DNA from: Plastoroseomonas hellenica
GTDB lineage: Bacteria; Pseudomonadota; Alphaproteobacteria; Acetobacterales; Acetobacteraceae
Direction of reading: 5' to 3'
DNA: 64,000 bases
Assembly (NCBI RefSeq): GCF_018129085.1
Contig: NZ_JAAGBB010000013.1
Span: 1 to 64,000, forward strand
How positions within the stretch are numbered: position 1 is the stretch's first letter; the number at the start of each line of letters is the position of its first letter. A model generated the notes under the pieces. It was not told where the DNA came from. It saw only the letters and a program-made list of their open reading frames with translations, and searched no databases. The position numbers were made by a program, and so were the translations under genes. Below, piece after piece: positions 52,664-60,831 of the stretch.

Positions 52664-53503
52664 TCAGCCCTCCTCGGCGACGACCGGGTTGCGGAGCGTG
52701 CCGATGCCGGAGATCTCGACTTCCACCACGTCGCCAGGCTTCAGCCAGCCCGGTGGATCGCGATAGGAAGCGACCCCTTCCGGGGTGCCGGTCGCGATGA
52801 CATCGCCCGGCGCCAGCGGCGTGATAGCGGAGACGTATTCGATCAAGGTCGGAATGTCGTAGATCAGGTCGCCCGTGCTGGCGCGCTGCACCTGCTGCCC
52901 ATTGACGCGGGTGGTCAGCGTCAGCGCCGCGGGATCGGGGATCTCGTCCGCCGTCACCATCCAGGGGCCGAAGGGGCCGCTCGCGAAGAAATTCTTGCCG
53001 GAGGTGGTGGTGTGCTTTTGCCAGTCGCGCACGCTGCCGTCATTGAAGCAGGCATAGCCCGCGACATGCGACAGCGCCGCGGCCTTCGAGATGTGCCGGC
53101 CCGGCTTGCCGATGATGACCGCGAGCTCCCCCTCATAGTCGAAATGCGTGGAGACGCGCGGCCGCACCATCGCTGCGTCATGGCCGAGCAGCGTGTCGTT
53201 CCAGCGCGAGAAGACGCGTGGGAAGGCCGGCGCCTCGCGGCCGGCGCCGCCCTCGCTCACATGCGAGCGGTAGTTCAGCCCGATGCCGATGATCTTCGCC
53301 GCATCCGGCACCACTGGCAGGAAGGTCACCGCGGTGAGTGCGTGATCCGGCGCCTCGCCGGCGAAGGACCTCGCCGTATCGACGCCCTGCGCCAGCAGGC
53401 CGCGCAAGGTGCCGCCGAGGCGACGGCCGAGGTCGATGACGCCCTGGCCGGAGACCATCCCGAAGGAGGGGCCGGCGGGCGTGCTGAAGCTCATCAGGCG
53501 CAT
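52664..53503 (-). CDS. Fumarylacetoacetate hydrolase (FAH) family protein
   Basis: 279-residue metal hydrolase of the FAH fold (fumarylpyruvate/acylpyruvate hydrolase or hydratase). The metal motif is FDYEGELAVIIGKPGR (Glu pair), followed by VAGYACFNDGSVRDWQ and later IATGTPEGVASYRDPPGWLK. The start at 53503 gives the usual MRLMSFSTP; the longer frame adds an unrelated tail. The stop is 3 bp before the Ldh start. It is likely part of an aromatic or hydroxy-acid degradation step. Confidence 0.92.
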   Translation of the reverse strand: MRLMSFSTPAGPSFGMVSGQGVIDLGRRLGGTLRGLLAQGVDTARSFAGEAPDHALTAVTFLPVVPDAAKIIGIGLNYRSHVSEGGAGREAPAFPRVFSRWNDTLLGHDAAMVRPRVSTHFDYEGELAVIIGKPGRHISKAAALSHVAGYACFNDGSVRDWQKHTTTSGKNFFASGPFGPWMVTADEIPDPAALTLTTRVNGQQVQRASTGDLIYDIPTLIEYVSAITPLAPGDVIATGTPEGVASYRDPPGWLKPGDVVEVEISGIGTLRNPVVAEEG

Positions 53504-53519
53504 CGGTGCGATCCCCTGC

Positions 53520-54431
53520 TCATTCGGCGGCCGCTTGCGGGTGCAGCACATCCTGTTGGAAGGCGGGGTCGAAGATGCGGTCGGCCAGCACCTGGCAGCG
53601 CTTCATCAGCCGGTGCTCGGTCGGGCCGTAGTCCGGGATCGCGTTGTGCAGCGTGCCGATATTGTCCCAGACCATCAGGTCGCGCTCGGCCCAGACATGG
53701 GTGTAGAGGAAGCGCGCCTCGAGCTGATGCGCGAAAAGGATCTCCAGCACCCGGTCGCTCTCGGCCGCGTCGAGCTCGTTGATGCGGATCGCGTAGCCGG
53801 GGTTGCAGTAGAGCACGGTGCGCCCGGTGATCGGATGGGTCAGGAAGACGGGGTGGACCGATGGCGGCCGCTGGCGCCGCTGCTCCTCGGTCAGCGGTGG
53901 CCGGCCGCTGCCCTTGGCGCGCATGCCGTCCCAGAACTTGTTGAAGTCATGGGTCGCCGTCGCACCCTTGAGACGCTGTTTCAGGCCTTCGTCCAGCGCC
54001 TCATAGGCGGCGTGCATATTGGCGAAGACGGTGTTGCCCAGCACGCGGCCATCGCGCCGCGGCACCTTGTGGGCGTTCAGCACGTTCACGAAGCCCATGG
54101 TGTCGCGATAGGACATGTCGGTGTGCCAGTCCTGCCCGGCATCGGCGATGCCGATCGGCTGCCCGTCCTCGACGATGTTGGAGAGGATGCCGACCTCGGG
54201 CACCTCCGGGTCGTGGAACTTCTTGCTGATCGAGGCCTGGATGCTGCCGAAGCGGCGGGAGAAGTCGCGCAGCGCCGCGGGCTCCAGCAACTGGTCCGGG
54301 AAGCGCAGCACGCCGTAACGGCCGAGCGCCTGCAGGATGGCGGCGAAGTCGCCGGGTGGGATGGGTTTCGCAAGGTCGAGGCCGGTGATGGTGGCGCCCA
54401 GCACCTGGCCGGTCGGTTCGATGGTCAGCAT
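53520..54431 (-). CDS. TauD/TfdA family Fe(II)/2-oxoglutarate dioxygenase
   Basis: 303-residue dioxygenase. Fe ligands are His and Asp in DWHTDMSYRDTM near residue 103, and the distal His in WDNIGTLHNAIPDY near 255. The 2-oxoglutarate Arg is in EHRLMKRCQV. The start at 54431 has GGAGG seven bases upstream. It is the first gene of the operon that also holds FAH, Ldh and a binding protein, divergent from IclR. TfdA-type enzymes cleave ethers such as aryloxyacetates, while TauD acts on sulfonates. Confidence 0.93.
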   Translation of the reverse strand: MLTIEPTGQVLGATITGLDLAKPIPPGDFAAILQALGRYGVLRFPDQLLEPAALRDFSRRFGSIQASISKKFHDPEVPEVGILSNIVEDGQPIGIADAGQDWHTDMSYRDTMGFVNVLNAHKVPRRDGRVLGNTVFANMHAAYEALDEGLKQRLKGATATHDFNKFWDGMRAKGSGRPPLTEEQRRQRPPSVHPVFLTHPITGRTVLYCNPGYAIRINELDAAESDRVLEILFAHQLEARFLYTHVWAERDLMVWDNIGTLHNAIPDYGPTEHRLMKRCQVLADRIFDPAFQQDVLHPQAAAE

Positions 54432-54523
54432 TGGCAGCCTCCTCGCGGGTCGGAGGCACGCCGGGCCGATCCGCGACGGGCGGATGCCAAGGGACCTTTC
54501 CTCCGACATGGGATTATTCAAAA

Positions 54524-54541
54524 TTCCCATATTGTGGGGAA
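54524..54541. promoter_or_regulatory. Candidate IclR operator
   Basis: TTCCC (54524-54528) and GGGAA (54537-54541) form an 18-bp inverted repeat in an AT-rich patch of the 158-bp gap between the divergent TauD and IclR genes. The site is 48 bases before the IclR start. Confidence 0.6.
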
Positions 54542-54589
54542 ATGCTAGAACGTGCCGCCTGTCCCCACAACCCCCGCCGAGGAGGCTCG

Positions 54590-55432
54590 ATGCCCGACGC
54601 CAGCCGGCCCGCCCTTTGGCCCAGCCCGTTCCGTGTCGCGGTCGAGGCCCCGCCGGCGTCGCCGCGCGGCGACGGCAGCATCACCCGGCTGCTCGACATC
54701 CTCGACCTCTTCTCGGTCGAGTGTCCGGTGGTGCGGGTGGACGATGTGCAGGCGCGGCTCGGCTACACCAAATCCACGGCCTACCGGTATGTGAAGGCGC
54801 TCTGCGATGCGGGGCTGCTCGCGCCGGCGGCGACCGGGGCCTATTCCCTCGGCCCGCGCATCGTGGAGCTGGACCGGCTGATGCGATTGGCCGATCCGCT
54901 GCTGCAGGCGGGGGAGGCGGTGCTGCCCGCGCTCGCCGCAGCCGTGCCCAACAGCATGGTGCTGATCTGCAGCCTCTATCGCGACAAGGTGCTCTGCGTG
55001 CACAAGGAAGGGCCGGAGGCCATCGCGACGGAGGGCGGCGCCATCCGCATCCTGCGTGCCCGCGGTCTGCCGCTGCCGCTGTTCCAGGGCGCGGCCTCGC
55101 TCGTGATCCTCGCGCATCTGCCGCAGCACCGCACGCGCTCGCTGTTCCTGGCGCGGCAGGCGGAGATCGCCGCGGCCGGGCTGGGCGATGACTGGCCGGG
55201 GGTGCGCAGCCGCCTCGCCGCCATACGGCGGGACGGGCATGTCACGACTGTCGGCCGCTTCAACCGCCACCTCGCCGCCCTGTCGGTGCCGATCATCGCG
55301 CGCGACGGTGAGCGTGTGGTCGGCAGCCTTACCCGCATCATGGCCGCGCCGGAGTTCCTCGCCCTCTCCCATGACGCCTTGCTGGCGCAGCTCCGCGACG
55401 GTGCCGTCTCGACCGCCGCGAAGCTGTCCTAG
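54590..55432 (+). CDS. IclR family transcriptional regulator
   Basis: 280-residue IclR-type regulator. The winged helix near residues 25-85 has ITRLLDILDLFSVECPVVRV and KSTAYRYVKALCDAGLL. The effector domain begins SLGPRIVELDRLMRLADPLL, then ALAAAVPNSMVLICSLYRDK. A perfect GAGGAGG stands five bases before the ATG at 54590; a further 16 in-frame residues upstream have no family character. It is divergent from the TauD operon, its most likely target. Confidence 0.92.
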   Translation: MPDASRPALWPSPFRVAVEAPPASPRGDGSITRLLDILDLFSVECPVVRVDDVQARLGYTKSTAYRYVKALCDAGLLAPAATGAYSLGPRIVELDRLMRLADPLLQAGEAVLPALAAAVPNSMVLICSLYRDKVLCVHKEGPEAIATEGGAIRILRARGLPLPLFQGAASLVILAHLPQHRTRSLFLARQAEIAAAGLGDDWPGVRSRLAAIRRDGHVTTVGRFNRHLAALSVPIIARDGERVVGSLTRIMAAPEFLALSHDALLAQLRDGAVSTAAKLS

Positions 55433-55467
55433 GGGGAATGGCTATCGGCACTGGCCGCGCACCTGCC

Positions 55468-56508
55468 TCAGCGGAACGGCGGGCCGTAATGCAGCCCGCC
55501 ATTGGAGACGACGTTGTTCTGGCCGCGCGGCAGGTTGATCGCGGTCGTCGGGCCGAAGTTCCGGTCATAGACCTCGCCATAGTTTCCGACCGCGGAGACG
55601 ACGCGCACCACCCAGTCCCGCGGCAGCCCCAGCATGCTCCCGAGATCGTCTTCGGCGCCGAGCAGCCGGCGCACCGCGGGGTCGGTCGCGGTCCGCGCCA
55701 CCTCCCGTGCATTGGCGGCGGTGACGCCGCGCTCCTCCGCCTCGAACAGCGCCCAGAGCGTCCAGCGCGCGATGGAGAACAGCTCCATGTCGCCGCGCGC
55801 GATCGCGGGGCCGTAGGGATCGCGGGAGATCACCTCCGGTAGCACCTGAAAGTCGCGGGGATTGGGCACCTGCACCGAGACCACGGCGGCAAGGTCGGAA
55901 GCACCGGCGGTGACGGCGTCGCAGCGGCCGGCCAGGAAGGCGTCGAGTGATTCCGCGAGGCGGTTGAAGAACAGCGGCCGGAAAGCCTTGCCGCGCGCCC
56001 GCAGATAATCGGCGACTTCCGGCATGTTGCTGCCGCCCTGGCTGCCGCAGATGGTGGCGCCGTCGAGCTGCTCCATCCGCTCGACGCCGGAGGCGCGGCG
56101 GACCATGACGCCGGTGCCGGTGTAGAAATTGACGCCGACGAAGACGATGCCGAGCGAGACGTCGCGGGAGAAGGTCATGACGCTGTCGCGGGCCAGCACA
56201 TCGACCTCGCCCGCTTGCAGCGCGGTGAAGCGGGTCGAGAGGCTGAGCACGGTGTAGCGGACCTTGTCGGGGTCGCCGAGGATCGCGGTCGCCAGCGCCC
56301 GGCAGTAATCGACATCGATCCCGTGCCAGACGCCGCGGCTGTCGGGCAGGGAGAAGCCGGCGAGCGAGCCGCCGACGCCGCAGCGCAGGATGCCGTCGCG
56401 GCGGATGCGGTCCAGCACCGGGCCGGCTTCGGCCGGCGCCAGGCTGCAAGCGAGCAGGCCCAGCGCCGCCAGAAGCGGCCGCCAGGATCTCCGGAATGCA
56501 AGGCGCAT
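55468..56508 (-). CDS. AapJ-like amino-acid ABC binding protein, orphan
   Basis: 346-residue family 3 solute-binding protein of the general L-amino-acid (AapJ/BztA) type. The signal peptide is PLLAALGLLACSLAPAEAGP. Landmarks are RIRRDGILRCGVGGSLAGFS, WHGIDVDYCRALATAILGDP, ARDSVMTFSRDVSLGIVFVG and NFGPTTAINLPRG at the end. No aapQMP permease or ATPase genes follow. It is downstream of the aminotransferase gene on the same strand, 80 bp apart. Confidence 0.92.
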   Translation of the reverse strand: MRLAFRRSWRPLLAALGLLACSLAPAEAGPVLDRIRRDGILRCGVGGSLAGFSLPDSRGVWHGIDVDYCRALATAILGDPDKVRYTVLSLSTRFTALQAGEVDVLARDSVMTFSRDVSLGIVFVGVNFYTGTGVMVRRASGVERMEQLDGATICGSQGGSNMPEVADYLRARGKAFRPLFFNRLAESLDAFLAGRCDAVTAGASDLAAVVSVQVPNPRDFQVLPEVISRDPYGPAIARGDMELFSIARWTLWALFEAEERGVTAANAREVARTATDPAVRRLLGAEDDLGSMLGLPRDWVVRVVSAVGNYGEVYDRNFGPTTAINLPRGQNNVVSNGGLHYGPPFR

Positions 56509-56588
56509 GGATCTTCGTCTCCTGAACGGTGCCGCGTTGTCCCTGTTGTGTGTCTTGGTCTTGGCGCCGGCCCGGCGGCCGGCGCAGG

Positions 56589-57935
56589 TCAGGCTGTGAC
56601 CTCTCGCACCACTTCCACCAGCCAGCCGGTGAGGAGATCGGTCTCCGCCGCGGTCATCGGCGTCGACAGCGCGCCGGAGGCGTTCGGCGTCAGCAGCGCG
56701 CCGCGCGCGAGCAGCGCCGCATGCACGGCGGCGATCGCGCCCTTCCCCGCCGGAATGGTGGCGACCGAGCGGTAGTCGCGGATCGGTGCGTCGGTCAGAT
56801 GCAGGCGGAACAGCGCGCCCATGCCGGCGAGCTGCGCCTTGAGGCCGGCGGCCCGGAAAGCCGCGTTGGTCGCCTGCCGGAAATCGTCGCCGAGGGAAGA
56901 GAGCCGCGCCACGGCCGCCGTGTCATAGGCGGCGAGCGTCGCCATGCCGGCCGCCATGGTCAGCGGATTGGCCGAGAAGGTGCCGCCGAGTGCCACGCCC
57001 GGCCGCCCGCCGGTGTGGTCGTAGATCGCCATGCGCGCCGCCGGCCCGGCGACCGCGCCGGCCGGCAGCCCGCCGCCGATGATCTTGCCAAGCGCCACCA
57101 AGTCGGGTGTCACGCCGAACAGCGTATGCGCGCCGGCGTGGTGCATGCGGAAGGCGATCACCTCGTCGAAGATCAGCAGGATGCCGTCGCGCGCGCAGGC
57201 CTCCTGCACCACCGCAAGTAGCTCCGGCGAGGCCGGCATCATGCCGATGCGCGACGCGAGCGGGTCGAGCACGATGCCGGCGAGCCGGGTGCCCTTGCGG
57301 CGCAGGATGTCGGCGCAGCGCGCAGGATCGCCATAGGGCAGGATGACGGTGTCCGCCGCGACCGCAGCCGGCGTGCCTCGTGCGTAGGGTGTGGAGGCCG
57401 GGTCGCCATCCGGCCCGTCCCAGGCGCCGGGCGCGGATTCGTACCCGATCTCCATATGGTCATAGGCGCCGTGATAGGCGCCCTCGAACTTGGCGATGGC
57501 GCTGCGGCCGGTGATGGCGCGCGCGCCCTTGATCGCGAACATCACCGCCTCGGTCCCGGAATTGCAGAAGCGGATCTGCTCCAGATGCGGCGCCCGCGCG
57601 ATGATCGCTTCCGCCAGGCCGTTCTCCTGCGGCGTCGGCAGGCCGAAGGCGGTGCCGAGCGCGGCTGCTTCCTGAATCGCTTTCACCACCGGCGGGAAGG
57701 CGTGGCCGTGGATCAACGAGAAGAAGTTGTTGGAGCAGTCCAGTAGTCGCCGGCCTTCCAAGTCGGTGACCCAGCAGCCCTCGCCCCGCGCCGCATAGGG
57801 CGGGTGCGGGGGAAACCAGCTCGAAGGTCGCATGCTGCCGCCGGGGATCACGGCCCGGGCCCGCTGGAATGCCGCGCCGGAGCGCGAGATCGGGGCGTCG
57901 AGCAGGCTGTCGTTGCGTCGGTCGGCGTCGGTCAT
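56589..57935 (-). CDS. Class III PLP aminotransferase (HemL-like)
   Basis: 448-residue pyridoxal-phosphate enzyme related to glutamate-1-semialdehyde aminomutase. Features are LLDCSNNFFSLIHGHAFPPV near residue 65, IRFCNSGTEAVMFAIKGARA near 120, ILLIFDEVIAFRMHHAGAHT near 240 (Asp pairing with the PLP ring) and VALGKIIGGGLPAGAVAGPA (the Lys). It is probably not HemL itself, since the tail and operon point to catabolism of an amino compound. It is divergent from an RpiR gene with a 15-bp operator repeat between. Confidence 0.92.
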   Translation of the reverse strand: MTDADRRNDSLLDAPISRSGAAFQRARAVIPGGSMRPSSWFPPHPPYAARGEGCWVTDLEGRRLLDCSNNFFSLIHGHAFPPVVKAIQEAAALGTAFGLPTPQENGLAEAIIARAPHLEQIRFCNSGTEAVMFAIKGARAITGRSAIAKFEGAYHGAYDHMEIGYESAPGAWDGPDGDPASTPYARGTPAAVAADTVILPYGDPARCADILRRKGTRLAGIVLDPLASRIGMMPASPELLAVVQEACARDGILLIFDEVIAFRMHHAGAHTLFGVTPDLVALGKIIGGGLPAGAVAGPAARMAIYDHTGGRPGVALGGTFSANPLTMAAGMATLAAYDTAAVARLSSLGDDFRQATNAAFRAAGLKAQLAGMGALFRLHLTDAPIRDYRSVATIPAGKGAIAAVHAALLARGALLTPNASGALSTPMTAAETDLLTGWLVEVVREVTA

Positions 57936-57962
57936 GGGGATCTCTCGCTGCGCGGGCAGACT

Positions 57963-58006
57963 GGATCATATGATTCATATATCCGCAATACTGAATCAAA
58001 TGATCC
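57963..58006. promoter_or_regulatory. Candidate RpiR operator: 15-bp inverted arms
   Basis: GGATCATATGATTCA (57963-57977) and TGAATCAAATGATCC (57992-58006) are inverted copies matching 14 of 15, with a 14-bp spacer. Each arm contains ATCA/TGAT half-sites. The patch is AT-rich in a GC-rich genome, and fills the gap between the aminotransferase and the regulator. Confidence 0.8.
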
Positions 58007-58016
58007 TGGCTGGCGC

Positions 58017-58958
58017 ATGCCGCCCAAGCCTGCGATGGCTAAGACGATGTCCCATCCCGCCGATGCCCTGACCGAGCTGCTGCCCGAGCTTAGCGGTCCG
58101 ACCGCCGCCGCCGCCCGCCACATCCTGGCCTTCCCGGAAGACGTCGCGGTCTTCTCGATGCGAGAGCTGGCGCGGCGCATGAAGGTGCCGCCGGTCACTC
58201 TGGTGCGGCTGGCGCAGCGCCTGGATTTCGCGGGTTACGACGCCTTCAAGCGCCGCTATGTGGAGATGGTGCGCCAGGCTGGCGCCGGCGGCGTGCGCGG
58301 CGTGGCGCATTCCCGCAACCTCGATGCGGCGCGCGCCGTGACCGCGGCGGCGGCGCAGCCGGCCGGTACCCAGGGTTTCGCCGCCGACGTGCTGGCCGCC
58401 GAGCAGGAGCTGCTGCGCCAGGTCTTCGCGGGGTTGTCGGCCACGGCGCTGGAGGAAGCGGCGGCGCTGCTCGCCGAAGCGCGCCGAGTCTTCGTGATCG
58501 GGCGGCGCACCGCCTTCGCACCGGCCTTCGCGCTCGCCTACGCGCTGCTCAAGGCACGGCCGGATGTGCTGCTGCTGCAGGACGTGGCCGGCGCGCCGGA
58601 GGCCGCGCTGGAAGATGCGGGCGAAGGCGATCTGCTGGTCGTCGTGACCTTCGCGCCGTTCAGCCGGCTGGCGCTCGGGCTTGCCAAGCAGGCGGCGGTG
58701 GGCGGCGCCCGCATCCTGGCGATCGCGGAGGCGCCGATCGCGCCGCTCCGCAAGCTGGCGGGACGGCTGGTCTTCGTGGCACCTAGCCGCAGCATCGCCT
58801 TCCCGGAATCGGCGACCGGCGCGCTCGCCATCGCCAATCTGCTGGTCGCGCTGACGGTGGCGCGGCTCGGCGAAGCCGCCACCCGACGCATCGCCGCCAA
58901 TGAGCGGCGGATCGTCGCCAGTGGCGAATACCTGCTCGCCGGACCAGCGCCGGGCTGA
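58017..58958 (+). CDS. MurR/RpiR family transcriptional regulator
   Basis: About 313 residues. The N-terminal HTH (residues 15-85) has VAVFSMRELARRMKVPPVTL and VRLAQRLDFAGYDAFKRRYV. The C-terminal SIS domain (about 125-270) has ARRVFVIGRRTAFAPAFALA and DLLVVVTFAPFSRLALGLAK. The ATG at 58017 is 10 bases from the operator; those at 58035 and 58047 are also possible, and no ribosome site is visible. SIS domains usually bind phosphosugars, but some members sense other ligands. The divergent aminotransferase is its likely target. Confidence 0.9.
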   Translation: MPPKPAMAKTMSHPADALTELLPELSGPTAAAARHILAFPEDVAVFSMRELARRMKVPPVTLVRLAQRLDFAGYDAFKRRYVEMVRQAGAGGVRGVAHSRNLDAARAVTAAAAQPAGTQGFAADVLAAEQELLRQVFAGLSATALEEAAALLAEARRVFVIGRRTAFAPAFALAYALLKARPDVLLLQDVAGAPEAALEDAGEGDLLVVVTFAPFSRLALGLAKQAAVGGARILAIAEAPIAPLRKLAGRLVFVAPSRSIAFPESATGALAIANLLVALTVARLGEAATRRIAANERRIVASGEYLLAGPAPG

Positions 58959-58977
58959 ACGGCGGCACCGGATCCGG

Positions 58978-60729
58978 TCAGCGCGTCTCCGCCAGGATGG
59001 CGTCGGAGATCTTCTCGGCCGTCATCAGGGTCGGGAAGTTGGTGTTGGCGCAAGGCACCACCGGGAAGATGGAGGCATCGACCACCCTGAGTCCCTCCAC
59101 CCCGCGCACGCGGCCAACCGGGTCGACCACGGCCATTGGATCATCCTCCGCGCCCATGCGGCAGGAGCAGGAGGCATGCCAGACACCGATCGTCGCCTTG
59201 CGCACGAAGGCCTCCAGCGCGTCGTCATCGGTCATCACCTGCTCGAATCGGAAGCCTTCGACCACGTAGCGGTCGATCAGCGCGCGCCGCAGCGCGGCAG
59301 GCCCGTCGAGAAGCTTGGAGAAGATCGCCGTCAGGATGCGGTTCTTCGTGTTCACGACGCCGATCTTTCGCACCCGGTCGCTGTAGCTCGCGGGAAAGAG
59401 GTCGCTGGTCACGGCGCGGAGCGGTTCGCTCATCTGGAAGGCAGCGGCCATGCGGAACCCGGTCATCAGCCGCTCGAGGTCGCGCCGGTCGGAGAGCAGG
59501 TTGAACTCCACCACCGGATGCTGCCGCCAGTCGCGGGAGGCGAGCCGGACCTGGCCGGCTTCCGAATGGGTCTTGTTCACCCAGGTCAGCATGGAGCCGA
59601 TCTGCTCGCCGACCGCGTGCCAGGCGGATTTGCTGATCGCCGCCATGAACATGTCGCCCGCGGGCGTCTCCGGCAGGCCGGAGGAATAGCGCAGCCCGAC
59701 CAGGATGTGCCGGCGCGTCTTGCGGTTGTCGAGCCGCGCCTGCGGCCGGACGAAGGAGGAGAGCGAGATGGAAGGATGGTCCATCAGCCGCTGCCCGACG
59801 CCCGCCAGATTGGCCAGCACCGGAATACCCAGCTCCTTCAGATGCGCCGCCGGCCCGATGCCGGCGCGCATGAGATGGGCGGGGCTGTGGATAGCGCCGG
59901 TCGAGAGGATGATCTCCCGGCCGCGGAACTCCTGCTCCTGGCCCTTCACCAGGGCCCGGACGCCGACGCAGCGCGTGCCTTCGAAGATCAGGGACGCCAC
60001 CTGGGTCTCGGTGGAGAGGGTGAGGTTGGCGCGCTGCCGCGTCTCGGGGTCGAGGTAGCCGATCGCGGCGGAAACGCGCTGATCCTCGCCATTGGAGATG
60101 GTGATCGGGAAATAGCCGTCGGCGAAAGCGCCATTCTGGTCGGGCAGATAGGTGTGGCCGGCCTGTCGGAAGGCTTCCGCCGCCGCGCGGGCGTGCTCGG
60201 GCCAGAGCTCCGGCTTCACGCGCCGCACTGGGATGCGGCCCTGCCTTCCGTGCCATTCATCATCGAAGTCGAGATCCCGCTCGACCTTCCGGAAATAGGG
60301 CAGCACCGCGTCCCAGCCCCATCCGGCGGCGCCGCGCGCTTCCCATTCCGCATAGTCGGTCGGCGCGCCGCGATTCGCGAGCTGGCCGTTGATGGAGGAG
60401 CCGCCGCCCAGCACGCGCGCCTGTTCGTATTTGCGCAGCGGCGGGCGGTCGGTGCCGGGGTTGTTGTGGGAGACGACCTGGGTATGGACCTTCAGCTCGG
60501 TCCAATGGAAGCGCGGGTCGAAATAGGCGGTGCCCGGATAGCTGTCGAGGATCTCGCCCGGCACCTGGCCCGCCGGCGTGTCCTGGCCGGCCTCGCAGAG
60601 CAGCACCTTGTTGGCGCCGCGCGCCGAGAGCCGATGCGCCAGCACGGAGCCGGCGGAACCGCCGCCCACGATGATGAAGTCGTACAAATCGGTTTCCCCC
60701 ACTCGGATCGATCGTTCTTGGCCCCGCAT
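58978..60729 (-). CDS. GMC family FAD oxidoreductase
   Basis: About 583 residues of the glucose-methanol-choline oxidoreductase family. The FAD fold is YDFIIVGGGSAGSVLAHRLS near the N-terminus. Further motifs are VLGGGSSINGQLANRG near 100, ILSTGAIHSPAHLMRAGIGP, and the active site GVWHASCSCRMGAEDDP with its catalytic His, ending NTNFPTLMTAEKISDAI with the Asn of the second catalytic pair. The start is unsure: ATG 60729 or GTG 60702, with no clear ribosome site. Two 16-bp palindromes lie around and above the start. It oxidises an alcohol such as choline or a polyol. Confidence 0.92.
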   Translation of the reverse strand: MRGQERSIRVGETDLYDFIIVGGGSAGSVLAHRLSARGANKVLLCEAGQDTPAGQVPGEILDSYPGTAYFDPRFHWTELKVHTQVVSHNNPGTDRPPLRKYEQARVLGGGSSINGQLANRGAPTDYAEWEARGAAGWGWDAVLPYFRKVERDLDFDDEWHGRQGRIPVRRVKPELWPEHARAAAEAFRQAGHTYLPDQNGAFADGYFPITISNGEDQRVSAAIGYLDPETRQRANLTLSTETQVASLIFEGTRCVGVRALVKGQEQEFRGREIILSTGAIHSPAHLMRAGIGPAAHLKELGIPVLANLAGVGQRLMDHPSISLSSFVRPQARLDNRKTRRHILVGLRYSSGLPETPAGDMFMAAISKSAWHAVGEQIGSMLTWVNKTHSEAGQVRLASRDWRQHPVVEFNLLSDRRDLERLMTGFRMAAAFQMSEPLRAVTSDLFPASYSDRVRKIGVVNTKNRILTAIFSKLLDGPAALRRALIDRYVVEGFRFEQVMTDDDALEAFVRKATIGVWHASCSCRMGAEDDPMAVVDPVGRVRGVEGLRVVDASIFPVVPCANTNFPTLMTAEKISDAILAETR

Positions 60730-60808
60730 GCGGGGCAGGTGCGACGATGCACGAAAACCGGCATCGCGGGCGTGGCCCAATGGCATTCGCGTGATGACGC
60801 GCGTCATC
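60721..60808. promoter_or_regulatory. Two 16-bp palindromes above the GMC gene
   Basis: GATGACGCGCGTCATC (60793-60808) and GCCCCGCATGCGGGGC (60721-60736) are both perfect palindromes. The first lies in the 102-bp gap between the CaiB stop and the GMC gene. The second overlaps the candidate ATG. The first looks like a dimer operator; the second could fold as a hairpin at the ribosome site. Confidence 0.55.
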
Positions 60809-60831
60809 CATCGCCACCGGTAACCGGGTCC

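Noticed and set aside
49548-53782. Two long plus-strand frames opposite the IclR-linked operon
   Set aside because: Antisense shadows of tctA end, binding protein, Ldh and FAH; compositional artefacts.
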